A DNA stretch of 64,000 nt from assembly GCA_945902805.1 (NCBI GenBank), contig CAMDMZ010000009.1, forward strand, positions 52,334 to 116,333. The letters are read 5' to 3'. This DNA comes from Propionivibrio dicarboxylicus. GTDB taxonomy: Bacteria > Pseudomonadota > Gammaproteobacteria > Burkholderiales > Rhodocyclaceae. A program made the translations under genes and the position numbers. The notes beneath the pieces are model-generated. The model had not been told where the DNA came from. It saw only the letters and a list, made by a program, of their open reading frames with translations, and made no database searches. Position 1 is the stretch's first letter. Each line of letters begins with the position of its first letter. Of this stretch, positions 48,068-56,011 are shown piece after piece.

Positions 48068-48622
48068 ATGACAAACATCGCAGTCGTCTTTCATTCCGGT
48101 TACGGTCACACACTGCGTATGGCGCAAGCTATCGCGGAAGGCGCTGGCGCGCAACTGGTCGCCGTGGATGCGGACGGCAATCTGTCCGACAGCGATTGGG
48201 CAACGCTCAACGCGGCTGACGCCATCATCATGGGCAGCCCGACCTACATGGGCACCGTGAGTTGGCAGTTCAAGAAATTCGCCGATGCCTCGAGCAAGGC
48301 CTGGTTCACCCAGGCCTGGAAAGACAAAGTGTTCGCCGGCTTCACCAATAGCGCGACCATGAACGGCGACAAGTTGTCCACACTGCACTACCTGTTCACC
48401 CTCGCCATGCAGCACAGTGGGATCTGGGTTGGCACCGGCATGATGCCATCCAATTCCAAGGCGGCACAACGCAACGACATCAACTTCGTCGGCTCGTTCA
48501 GTGGCGCCATGGCGCAGTCGCCGTCGGACAGCAGCCCGGATGAAATGTTGCCCGGCGATTTGGAGACAGCGCGGCTATTTGGTCAGCGTGTGGCTGCTGT
48601 GGCGACGAAACTTCGCGGTTGA
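48068..48622 (+). CDS. Flavodoxin-fold NAD(P)H-dependent FMN reductase (WrbA-like)
   Basis: A 184-aa flavodoxin-like protein. FHSGYGHTLRMAQAIAEGA is the FMN phosphate loop and IIMGSPTYMGTVSWQFKKF the second FMN contact; FTNSATMNGDKLST resembles the WrbA group. Members reduce quinones with two electrons. CAGGAG precedes the ATG. Expected to be co-regulated with the pirin gene. Confidence 0.88.
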   Translation: MTNIAVVFHSGYGHTLRMAQAIAEGAGAQLVAVDADGNLSDSDWATLNAADAIIMGSPTYMGTVSWQFKKFADASSKAWFTQAWKDKVFAGFTNSATMNGDKLSTLHYLFTLAMQHSGIWVGTGMMPSNSKAAQRNDINFVGSFSGAMAQSPSDSSPDEMLPGDLETARLFGQRVAAVATKLRG

Positions 48623-48656
48623 AAATCGGGAACTTGGAGACTGTTTCAGTTGCCGG

Positions 48657-48989
48657 TCAGACGCCCCAGACGACCGGCTTCTCCTTCTTCAATGACCACT
48701 CCAGCAATTCGAGCAAGGGCGCGGCACGCTGCGTGAGGGCGATGTAGGGGCGCTTGATACCGCCTTCACCCATCTCGAATTGCGGCAGCTCTTCATCGAG
48801 CTTGCCGGCGCGTTCGGCCTTGTCGGCGTCGATCGCTGCTTTGAGTTGGGCGATCGCGTCGGGCAGTTGCTCGACGGTGACTATCCCCTTGGGCTCGGGT
48901 TCCTTGCCCATCAGTTTCATCATGCGTTGGGCAACATCACCAAACATGATGACGTCGCCGGCGGCGGGGCTTTGAAAGGTGACGATCAT
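48657..48989 (-). CDS. DUF1840 protein
   Basis: A 110-aa protein of the DUF1840 family, found mainly in betaproteobacteria. MIVTFQSPAAGDVIMFGDVAQRMM and the final AAPLLELLEWSLKKEKPVVWGV are the diagnostic ends. No function is known. Its ATG overlaps the hydrolase stop as ATGA. Confidence 0.9.
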   Translation of the reverse strand: MIVTFQSPAAGDVIMFGDVAQRMMKLMGKEPEPKGIVTVEQLPDAIAQLKAAIDADKAERAGKLDEELPQFEMGEGGIKRPYIALTQRAAPLLELLEWSLKKEKPVVWGV

Positions 48990-49792
48990 AGGTCTTGCTC
49001 CAGTAACCAGTCCAATATCTGCTGCGCCGGTTTCTTCCAGTCCCGTTCGAGCATCAGGCCATGGCCCATGTTGGGGAAAATGTGCGCTTCGACACCATAG
49101 CTGCGCGCGGTCATCTCGACCAGCGAGGCAGAGATCAGGTGGTCGAATTCGGCGCCCTGGACCAGCAGGGGCGTTTCCTTGACACGGGAAACGCTGGGCA
49201 GGTTGAAGAGCGTCATGTCCCAGATGGCGCGATGCGATTCGCGCTGCGACAGGCGGTAATAGCGCTCGAGATCGTCAACCGCCACCGGCTGCGCAAACAA
49301 GGATTCGCGCAAGGTTTCCATGCTGGCATTGCTGCCGGCCATGATGCTATTGAGATCGGTCATCAGCGTCGGTTTGGAAAACAGCAGTCCCATCGCCGAG
49401 GCCATCAGTCCCTGTGGTGGCACCGAGCACATCAGGACTGCGCCCGGCATTTGATGGCGCTCCAGATATTTCTGCACCACGAAACCGCCCATCGAATGGC
49501 CGATCAGCACTGGCGGCGTGGGCAGCGACTTCACCACCTCGCGCACATCCTTGGCGTAATCGGTGATCGAAATGCTGTCGAGATGATGGCGACCCCGCGA
49601 GCCACCGTGGCCGGAGAGGCTGACGGCATAGCTCGAATAGCCGGCCTCGGCAAAGAAGCCCAGGTAATGCTCCTGCCAGCACCAGGCGGCGGTGTAGGCA
49701 CCGTGGACAAAGAGTAGCGGCGTCGGCCGCGCTTTCTTGCCGGAGGCTGCCTGCGAGAGCACCTCCAGAGTCGTGATTTGTTCGCGATGCAT
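48986..49792 (-). CDS. Alpha/beta hydrolase
   Basis: A 268-aa alpha/beta hydrolase. LLFVHGAYTAAWCW is the oxyanion-hole region, VLIGHSMGGFVVQKYL the nucleophile elbow with its serine in GHSMG, and FPNMGHGLMLE holds the catalytic histidine. The start at 49792 (MHREQITT) is inferred because coding similarity begins there; it lacks a strong Shine-Dalgarno. Substrate unknown. Coupled to the DUF1840 gene and 29 bp after a GST gene. Confidence 0.85.
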   Translation of the reverse strand: MHREQITTLEVLSQAASGKKARPTPLLFVHGAYTAAWCWQEHYLGFFAEAGYSSYAVSLSGHGGSRGRHHLDSISITDYAKDVREVVKSLPTPPVLIGHSMGGFVVQKYLERHQMPGAVLMCSVPPQGLMASAMGLLFSKPTLMTDLNSIMAGSNASMETLRESLFAQPVAVDDLERYYRLSQRESHRAIWDMTLFNLPSVSRVKETPLLVQGAEFDHLISASLVEMTARSYGVEAHIFPNMGHGLMLERDWKKPAQQILDWLLEQDL

Positions 49793-49821
49793 TGTTGGCA
49801 GGTTTGGGGATGGGGATGGGG

Positions 49822-50451
49822 TCAGGTGGCAGGTGGCGGCGGAACGGCCATGCCGCGTTGTACGGCCGGCCGTTGGCTGATGTGTTGGTACCAGCGCTGT
49901 ACCGCCGGGTAGTCGGCCAGATCGATCTGGTGCCATTCGTGGCGCGCCACCCACGGATAGGTGGCGATATCGGCGATGCTGTACTCGCCGGCCAAAAAGT
50001 CGGCGCTGGCGAGACGGCGGTCGAGCACGCCATACAGGCGTTGCGTTTCCTTGTGGTAGCGATCGATGGCGTAGGGCACTTGTTCGGTGGCGAAGCGCAT
50101 GAAATGATGGGTCTGACCGAGGATGGGACCGACGCCGCCCATCTGGAACATCAACCATTGCAGGGCTTCGTATTTGCCGCTGTCCGTTGCGGGCAAAAAG
50201 CGGCCGCTCTTGCCGGCCAGATAAACCAGAATGGCGCCTGATTCAAACAGGGTGAAGGGCTGGCCGTCCGGCCCGTCGGAATCAACAATCGCCGGGATCT
50301 TGCCGTTCGGGTTAACCGCCAGAAACTCGGGCGTGAATTGCTCACCGATGCGAATGTCGACCGGCTTCACCGCATAGGGCAGGCCGCATTCCTCAAGCAT
50401 GATGGAGACTTTGCGTCCGTTGGGCGTAGACCAGCTATACAGCGTAATCAC
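49822..50451 (-). CDS. Glutathione S-transferase family protein
   Basis: A 209-aa GST of the YghU/YfcG (Nu-type) group. ITLYSWSTPNGRKVSIMLEECG gives the thioredoxin-fold start, NPNGKIPAIVD the cis-proline, LFESGAILVYLAGKSG the glutathione site, and GEYSIADIATYPWV the N-capping box of the helical domain. The start is GTG at 50451, with GAGGAAAAG 9-17 nt upstream. RRLASADF in the helical domain is encoded by a 25-bp repeat copy; here the motif fits a normally conserved region, so it was not simply inserted. Confidence 0.88.
   Translation of the reverse strand: MITLYSWSTPNGRKVSIMLEECGLPYAVKPVDIRIGEQFTPEFLAVNPNGKIPAIVDSDGPDGQPFTLFESGAILVYLAGKSGRFLPATDSGKYEALQWLMFQMGGVGPILGQTHHFMRFATEQVPYAIDRYHKETQRLYGVLDRRLASADFLAGEYSIADIATYPWVARHEWHQIDLADYPAVQRWYQHISQRPAVQRGMAVPPPPAT
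49994..50018 (-). repeat. Dispersed 25-bp repeat, copy 11 (in GST gene)
   Basis: Consensus apart from CAGCG at 11-15, five Ts. Sense to the minus-strand host and translated RRLASADF. One of only two clear copies on the minus strand. Confidence 0.93.
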
Positions 50452-50508
50452 GGGATTTTTCTTTTCCTCGGCTATGATCGAGACTTCCAAGCTTGTCGAT
50501 TCTAGCTG

Positions 50509-50706
50509 ATGCTCAAGTGGCTGATTGCCGTATTTTGCGCCGTGTTCGTGATCGGGCTGGTTCAGCCGCGACTGGCGCGACTGTTGCGTATAGGACGTTT
50601 GCCAGGCGACGTTCGTTTCCGTTTGCGCGGCCGCGAATACTCGTTCCCGTTTGCGACGACGATCCTGTTTTCGTTCTTGCTGGCGGTGATCAGCCGACTC
50701 GTGTAG
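50509..50706 (+). CDS. DUF2905 small membrane protein
   Basis: A 65-aa protein with two hydrophobic helices ([17 protein letters not shown] and [18 protein letters not shown]) around LGRLPGD-like [22 protein letters not shown], the DUF2905 signature. Function unknown. Its end overlaps the converging kinase gene by 17 bp. Confidence 0.88.
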   Translation: MLKWLIAVFCAVFVIGLVQPRLARLLRIGRLPGDVRFRLRGREYSFPFATTILFSFLLAVISRLV

Positions 50707-53068
50707 CGGCCAGATATTTTTCCCACTCGGCGCGGGCAAGCGCGGTCAGGCGTTCGAGCTCCGGCAAGCGTGCTTGCGCTTGGGCCCGATTGCCGCTACG
50801 ACAAAGCATCTCGACTTCGCGGGCGCAAGTGCTCAGACCTTGCACGCCACCGCTGCCGGCGAGGCCCTTGATGGTGTGTGCCTCGCGCGCGGCTGATTCC
50901 AGATCGCCGGCCTGTAGCGCCTGATTGAGTACGGCCAAGGCGCGCGGGATGTCCTCCAGCAGACTGTCGAGCAAAACAAGGGCGATCTCGACATCGCCAC
51001 CAAAGCGACCGAGCATGTCTTTGGCATCGAACAGAATTGGCTCATTGGAGGCGCCCTGACTGGTTGGCAAAGGCTCCGCTTGCTGCAAGCGGGTGATTGC
51101 GGCCGTTGCGTTGCCACCAAGCATTCTTTGTATGGTGGCCTCCAGTTCACTTTCATTGAGCGGTTTGGTCAGATAGCCATCCATCCCGCCGGCGAGGCAG
51201 GTCTCCCGCACGCCTTCCATTGCGTTCGCGGTGACCGCAATCACTGGCGTGTGCGGCGCCAGCACAGCGGGGTTGGTACGCAATTCGCGCGTTGCCTCAA
51301 AGCCGTCCATCACCGGCATTTGGCAATCCATCAGCACCAGATCAAAACGTTCGCGAGTCAGAAGTTCGACGGCCACGGCGCCGTTTTCGGCGACCGTGAC
51401 CCGGTGCCCGCGTTTCTGCAGCAGCGTGCGGGTCACCAACTGATTGGTCGGGTTGTCTTCCACCAAAAGGATATTTCCGATGATGGGCTTTGTCGTAGAT
51501 TCGCTGGCGATTTCGCCTGCCGTTACTTCGGGTGATAGCGTCACATCGGGGGCGGAATGTTTCACCGGGAGCGTAAACCAGAAGGTCGAACCTTTTCCTT
51601 CCCGGCTATGGACGCCGATTTCACCGCCCATCAATTCGATCAGACGCTTGGAAATCGACAGCCCAAGGCCCGTGCCGCCAAAGCGCCGGGTAATCGAGCC
51701 ATCGACCTGGCTGAAGGGCTGGAACAGGTGATGCAGCTTGTCTGCGGGAATCCCGATCCCGGAATCGCTGACCTCAAAGCGCAAATATCCTGCCGATTCA
51801 TGGTTTTCGACGAGGTGAACGCGGATCACGACTTCGCCGCGTGCGGTGAATTTGATGGCGTTGCCAGCCAGATTGAGGATGATCTGGCGCAGGCGCCCTT
51901 GGTCGGCGCGTATCCAGCGCGGTACGCCGGGATCGGCAGCGCTGATGAAATGCAGACCTTTTTCTTTCGCCCGCGCGGCCAGAAGATCGGTGGCCTGCTG
52001 GATTGTCGCGAGCAGATCGAAGTCGGTATCGACAATATCCAGGCGACCTGCCTCGACTTTCGAAAAATCGAGAATGTCATTGATGACGGTGAGCAACGAT
52101 TCGCCGCTGCTAATCACGATATCGTTGTATTCGCGCTGCTCGTCGTCCAGTTTGGTATCGCGCAACAACCGCGACATGCCTATGACGCCATTCATGGGGG
52201 TACGAATCTCGTGGCTCATGTTCGCCAGAAAGACACTTTTTGCTTGATTGGCGCGTATGGCTTCGTCGGTCGCCAGGCTTAACTCATGGGTACGGTTTTC
52301 CACCAAGGCTTCCAGGTCCAGCCGATAGTGAGCCAGTTCCTCGTCACGCGCCTGCAAGGTATCGATCATGGTATTCAGGCCGCGTCCGAGCTGGGCGATT
52401 TCGTCGCCACCGCGAACCCGGATACGGTCCGGAAGATGCGGGGTTTTGGTAATCCGCGTCACCAGGCTGTTGAGATCTTCAACCGGGGCGGAAAGTCGGC
52501 GGGCGAGGCGTTGCGCCAGCCAAAGTGACACACTCAGGGCGAGCAATAGTGTCACTCCGGTCTGGAGCATGGTACGTAGCACCGACTGATACATCGCATC
52601 CAGAGAGGCCGACAGTTCCACCACCGGCTGCGCTGTTTTCACGTCTGAAACAGGCACCCAGACCGTCAGCATTTCCGTGCCGAAATGAACACCTTCGCGG
52701 CTGGCCGGGAGCGTTACGGTTTCCGGTGCCGGCTGTTGTGGGCGCAGATATTCGGCGAATACCGGCTCGTCGCCATCGACCAGCAGGCGCGCCCGAACTA
52801 TTAATGGATTGCTTTCGACGGCACCGAGCAGGCGGGCGGCTTCCTTGCGGTCCATGAAGGCCAGTGCGGCCTGGCTGCTGGTGGCCACCAAGCGCGCCTG
52901 TGCCGTTAATGAGGCGGCCCATTCATCGCGAATCATGCGCTGTTGCTGGTAGAGAATCAGCGCAAAAACCAGCCCGCCGGCAAGAAACAGGGCGCTGGCC
53001 GAAAGCAGCATCAGCTTGCCGCGTATGGTGCCGGGCTTGAGCAATTGAGGCAGGCGGAACGGGCTCAT
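50690..53068 (-). CDS. Membrane-bound hybrid sensor kinase with HAMP, receiver and HPt
   Basis: A 792-aa BarA-like kinase. Transmembrane helices at about 20-41 and 169-188 flank a periplasmic domain; HAMP and coiled coil follow (189-270), then HisKA with [11 protein letters not shown] (His286), an ATPase domain ending [14 protein letters not shown], a receiver with [13 protein letters not shown], and a C-terminal HPt with [12 protein letters not shown]. It starts inside the stop of the YfiR-like gene, itself behind a TonB receptor, so the three are one operon and the kinase probably receives its signal from YfiR in the periplasm. Confidence 0.93.
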   Translation of the reverse strand: MSPFRLPQLLKPGTIRGKLMLLSASALFLAGGLVFALILYQQQRMIRDEWAASLTAQARLVATSSQAALAFMDRKEAARLLGAVESNPLIVRARLLVDGDEPVFAEYLRPQQPAPETVTLPASREGVHFGTEMLTVWVPVSDVKTAQPVVELSASLDAMYQSVLRTMLQTGVTLLLALSVSLWLAQRLARRLSAPVEDLNSLVTRITKTPHLPDRIRVRGGDEIAQLGRGLNTMIDTLQARDEELAHYRLDLEALVENRTHELSLATDEAIRANQAKSVFLANMSHEIRTPMNGVIGMSRLLRDTKLDDEQREYNDIVISSGESLLTVINDILDFSKVEAGRLDIVDTDFDLLATIQQATDLLAARAKEKGLHFISAADPGVPRWIRADQGRLRQIILNLAGNAIKFTARGEVVIRVHLVENHESAGYLRFEVSDSGIGIPADKLHHLFQPFSQVDGSITRRFGGTGLGLSISKRLIELMGGEIGVHSREGKGSTFWFTLPVKHSAPDVTLSPEVTAGEIASESTTKPIIGNILLVEDNPTNQLVTRTLLQKRGHRVTVAENGAVAVELLTRERFDLVLMDCQMPVMDGFEATRELRTNPAVLAPHTPVIAVTANAMEGVRETCLAGGMDGYLTKPLNESELEATIQRMLGGNATAAITRLQQAEPLPTSQGASNEPILFDAKDMLGRFGGDVEIALVLLDSLLEDIPRALAVLNQALQAGDLESAAREAHTIKGLAGSGGVQGLSTCAREVEMLCRSGNRAQAQARLPELERLTALARAEWEKYLAATRVG

Positions 53069-53625
53069 GGATCGATGGCCTTGGCCAGGCGCAGGAGTTG
53101 CGCGTTGAATTCCAGGTGCTGTTTCTGTGCCGCCTTGCGGTTGATCAGAATGTTCACGGCAGAACCTTCACCGCCGAGTGAAAATTCGACCATGCCGCCT
53201 GACTTGGCGAAACCATCAATGTCGGAAACGGTAACAATAATGAGTCCGCTAAGCTGGCGCAAGATGGTTTCGAGATTCCCGGATTCGCTGCGGGCAATGA
53301 ACACCAACTCACAAACTTTCGCTTCCGTTGTGCCAGACAGTTTTTGAAATTTGACCGCGCGTCCATCAATGGGTGCCGAGGCCAGTTTGTCCGGCACTGC
53401 GCCGAATGGATTGCTGCCCAGCAGACAAATTACCAGCGTTTGCTCACGTGTCGGCTCGGGTCGATAAATGAATTGTGGCAACTTGAATAGTAACGCCGAC
53501 TTGATCGCATATTCGGCAACGGGGCCCGTTTGGGCGAGCGCCAACGCGGACAGCGCTAACCCACAGACGAGCGCCAAGCTCGCCACAAGGCGTGCCACAG
53601 ATGTCAGGCCTACAAAGAGGTTCAT
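53065..53625 (-). CDS. YfiR-family periplasmic protein (DUF4154)
   Basis: A 186-aa exported protein. After a signal peptide (residues 1-31, ending ALAQ) comes [19 protein letters not shown], the YfiR opening, then [12 protein letters not shown], a late cysteine in [11 protein letters not shown] and [24 protein letters not shown]. In Pseudomonas, YfiR holds a membrane diguanylate cyclase inactive; here the downstream partner is a hybrid kinase instead. ATG at 53625 gives the signal peptide. Overlaps the kinase start by 4 bp. Confidence 0.9.
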   Translation of the reverse strand: MNLFVGLTSVARLVASLALVCGLALSALALAQTGPVAEYAIKSALLFKLPQFIYRPEPTREQTLVICLLGSNPFGAVPDKLASAPIDGRAVKFQKLSGTTEAKVCELVFIARSESGNLETILRQLSGLIIVTVSDIDGFAKSGGMVEFSLGGEGSAVNILINRKAAQKQHLEFNAQLLRLAKAIDP

Positions 53626-53644
53626 GCCTTGCCGCAAGGTGTGG

Positions 53645-55894
53645 TCAGAAGCGATAGTCGAGTGAAAGCATCCAGCTGCGGGGCTGCTGCGGCATATCAT
53701 AAAAGGTGCGGCTGCCCGAACCATGCGCGGCGTAATAGCGCTTGTCGAACAGGTTATCCACATCGAGCCAGAGCGTTGCCCGGCCATTCAACAGCTTGTG
53801 CCAGCCGATATGCAGATTGACCACGGCATAGCCGGAGGTTTCGCAGCGCTCCGGCGCAATCATCGTCATCGTGCATTGTTGTGGCAGCGTGCTGCTGGCT
53901 TTCTTGCGACCATTTGTGGTGTCGCCAGTCCATAACAACTGCGGTGAGATGCTGACCAGGTCGTGATAGCGGAACGTCGTTCCGACTTTGAACTTCTCGC
54001 TGGCAACGTTGGGAATATTCCACTCAACACCATCGCCCTCGTCAATCTTGCCGGCTATCCAACTGGCGCTACTCCAAAGATCGCCGGACCAAGCCGGGTT
54101 GATCTGAAAGCGCCACTGGGCCATGAGATCAAGCCCATTCTGGGTCTGGCCACCGGCGTTGCCCTTAGTTTCGGGGCTGACCAGAATGGCACCGGGGATC
54201 GCATTGACGTTGGTCGATGCCTGGGTGACGATCAAGTTCCTGATCCGGCTGTGATAGACGTTGGCAATCACGTTGACGTCCTGGCGCGGGCGCCAGTCCC
54301 AGGTCAGGCTGACGGTCTTGGCTTTTTCCGGATCAAGATCGAAATTGGGTACACGGAAAGCGGTTCCCTTGAACAAGCCATTGACCTTGCTGCCGTCAAA
54401 TACCCCAAAGGAACTCAGACTTTCCTCGGGTGACGGAGCGCGGAAAGCTTCGCCGTAAAGTGCCTTGAACAAGTGTTGCTCATTGGCTCGCCAGACCGCA
54501 CCGAGGCGTGGATTGATGGATTGTCCGTAATCGGTGTGGTGATCAACCCGCAGCCCGGCCATGGTCGAGAACTGGCTGTTCCATTCGGATTGGACCTGAG
54601 CGTAGGCCGAGATGTTCTCGAACGAGGCATCGTAGATTGCCAGCGGCAGATTCGTATTCGGATACAGGTAGCCCTGGCTATCCGCACCCTTGTTGGTGTC
54701 GTAGGGTGCGGGCAACGAGGCAGTCTCGATCGCGTAATGCTTCTGGTAGCCGATTCCAGCGAGGACGCGGTGTGTATCGTCGAGCATCCAGTTCAAGTTC
54801 TGTTCGATGGCGAAGCGCTCGCCCAGCACATACGAATAGCCGTCGGTGAAGTTGTTGTAGGAATTGTTGTACTTGGCACGTGGATCAACCTCCATCTTCG
54901 AGTAGTCGATCACCAGTTCGCCCGACAACTTGGCATTCAGGTCAAAGCGATACTTGCCATAGGCGGTGTCAGTCGTCGTCTGCCATTGTGAATCCGGCAG
55001 ATAGCGTGCCGTGGCAGCGGGGTCGCCGGTGCTGGTCAGGCTGCGAAATACATTCCGGTAGAAACCCAGCGTCAGATCCTTGCCCAGATCCATGCGGGCA
55101 AACAGGCTTTGGCTCTTGATATCGCCGGCGTAGTCTTCCCGGGCGCTGGCCGGGACCACCACTTGCGAGCCGGCTTTGGCGTCGACCTTGGTGAATCCAG
55201 TCTGGTAGTAATCCTGCAGCGGCGCGCGGTCCGATGCCTGCCAGTGGCCGCCGATATTGAAAGCAAGCCCATTGTCGGCCTTCATTCCAGTCATGAACGA
55301 GGCTTCGCGACTGCCGAATCGACCCATGCCCACCGAACCCCAGGAATTCTGTTGTGCGCCGGCATTCTCGGTGATGATGTTGATCACGCCGGCAACCGCA
55401 TCAGCCCCATAAAGAGCAGCCGAGGGGCCGTAGAGAAACTCGACTTGCTTGGCGTGATAAAGCGCCAGGTTTTCGGCCAGCGGAAAGTTGCCACCGGCGG
55501 GGTGCCCGATGCGCACACCATCCAGCATCACCACCAATTTACTTGGCCCGAGATAGCCCTGGACCGCAAACTGGTTGAACTGCGACGATTTCGTACCGCG
55601 CTGGAAATCAACTCCGGGCATGTCTTCGAGCAGGTCGGCCAAGTTCTTGTAACGCCGTTCGCGGATTTGCGACCGGGTCACAACAACAATGTACGACGGT
55701 GTCTGGTCACGTGTCTCCTCACGACGGGAAGCCGTGACCACGGGAATGTTGATCAATTCCAGTAGCGACAAAGACATCAGCTTGTCGACGTCGACCTCAA
55801 CTGAATCCGTGGCGTTGGCCACCAAGGCATGAGACCCCATGGCCGCGCAAAAGGCCAGCATGATCCGGTGGTACAACCGAGTTTGCCTGGGCAT
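53645..55894 (-). CDS. TonB-dependent outer membrane receptor
   Basis: A 749-aa receptor. A signal peptide (ending ANA) is followed by LMSLSLLELINIPVVTASRREE, a TonB-box-like region, then a plug domain with IRERRYKNLADLLEDMPGVDF and GPSAALYGADAVAGVINIIT, and a beta barrel ending LSLDYRF with a terminal phenylalanine. ATG at 55894 has GGAGG 8 nt upstream. There is no long N-terminal signalling extension, so a link to the coupled YfiR and kinase would have to run through the periplasm. Substrate unknown; no siderophore or B12 genes are adjacent. Confidence 0.92.
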   Translation of the reverse strand: MPRQTRLYHRIMLAFCAAMGSHALVANATDSVEVDVDKLMSLSLLELINIPVVTASRREETRDQTPSYIVVVTRSQIRERRYKNLADLLEDMPGVDFQRGTKSSQFNQFAVQGYLGPSKLVVMLDGVRIGHPAGGNFPLAENLALYHAKQVEFLYGPSAALYGADAVAGVINIITENAGAQQNSWGSVGMGRFGSREASFMTGMKADNGLAFNIGGHWQASDRAPLQDYYQTGFTKVDAKAGSQVVVPASAREDYAGDIKSQSLFARMDLGKDLTLGFYRNVFRSLTSTGDPAATARYLPDSQWQTTTDTAYGKYRFDLNAKLSGELVIDYSKMEVDPRAKYNNSYNNFTDGYSYVLGERFAIEQNLNWMLDDTHRVLAGIGYQKHYAIETASLPAPYDTNKGADSQGYLYPNTNLPLAIYDASFENISAYAQVQSEWNSQFSTMAGLRVDHHTDYGQSINPRLGAVWRANEQHLFKALYGEAFRAPSPEESLSSFGVFDGSKVNGLFKGTAFRVPNFDLDPEKAKTVSLTWDWRPRQDVNVIANVYHSRIRNLIVTQASTNVNAIPGAILVSPETKGNAGGQTQNGLDLMAQWRFQINPAWSGDLWSSASWIAGKIDEGDGVEWNIPNVASEKFKVGTTFRYHDLVSISPQLLWTGDTTNGRKKASSTLPQQCTMTMIAPERCETSGYAVVNLHIGWHKLLNGRATLWLDVDNLFDKRYYAAHGSGSRTFYDMPQQPRSWMLSLDYRF

Positions 55895-55960
55895 CAGGTG
55901 CGCCTCCAAAACATCATTCGAATGAAAGGATGTTAGCAGTGGCGGCCGACAAAAACCAGT

Positions 55961-55998
55961 CGGATAAGCCGGCGCAGTGAGGCGTGCTGGCTTATCCG
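55961..55998 (-). terminator. Strong hairpin between glgP and the TonB receptor gene
   Basis: CGGATAAGCC (55961-55970) and GGCTTATCCG (55989-55998) are perfect 10-bp arms around an 18-nt partly paired loop. Read on the minus strand after glgP, it is followed by GACTGGTTTTTG, a short T run a few bases away, so it may end the glgP transcript before the receptor promoter. Confidence 0.5.
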
Positions 55999-56011
55999 GA
56001 ACGGCAATTGG

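Noticed and set aside
52490..52512. Possible repeat copy AAAGTCGGCGGGCGAGG in the membrane kinase gene
   Set aside because: Needs a 2-bp gap and loses the GCCGT end; chance in a GC-rich coding region is likely.
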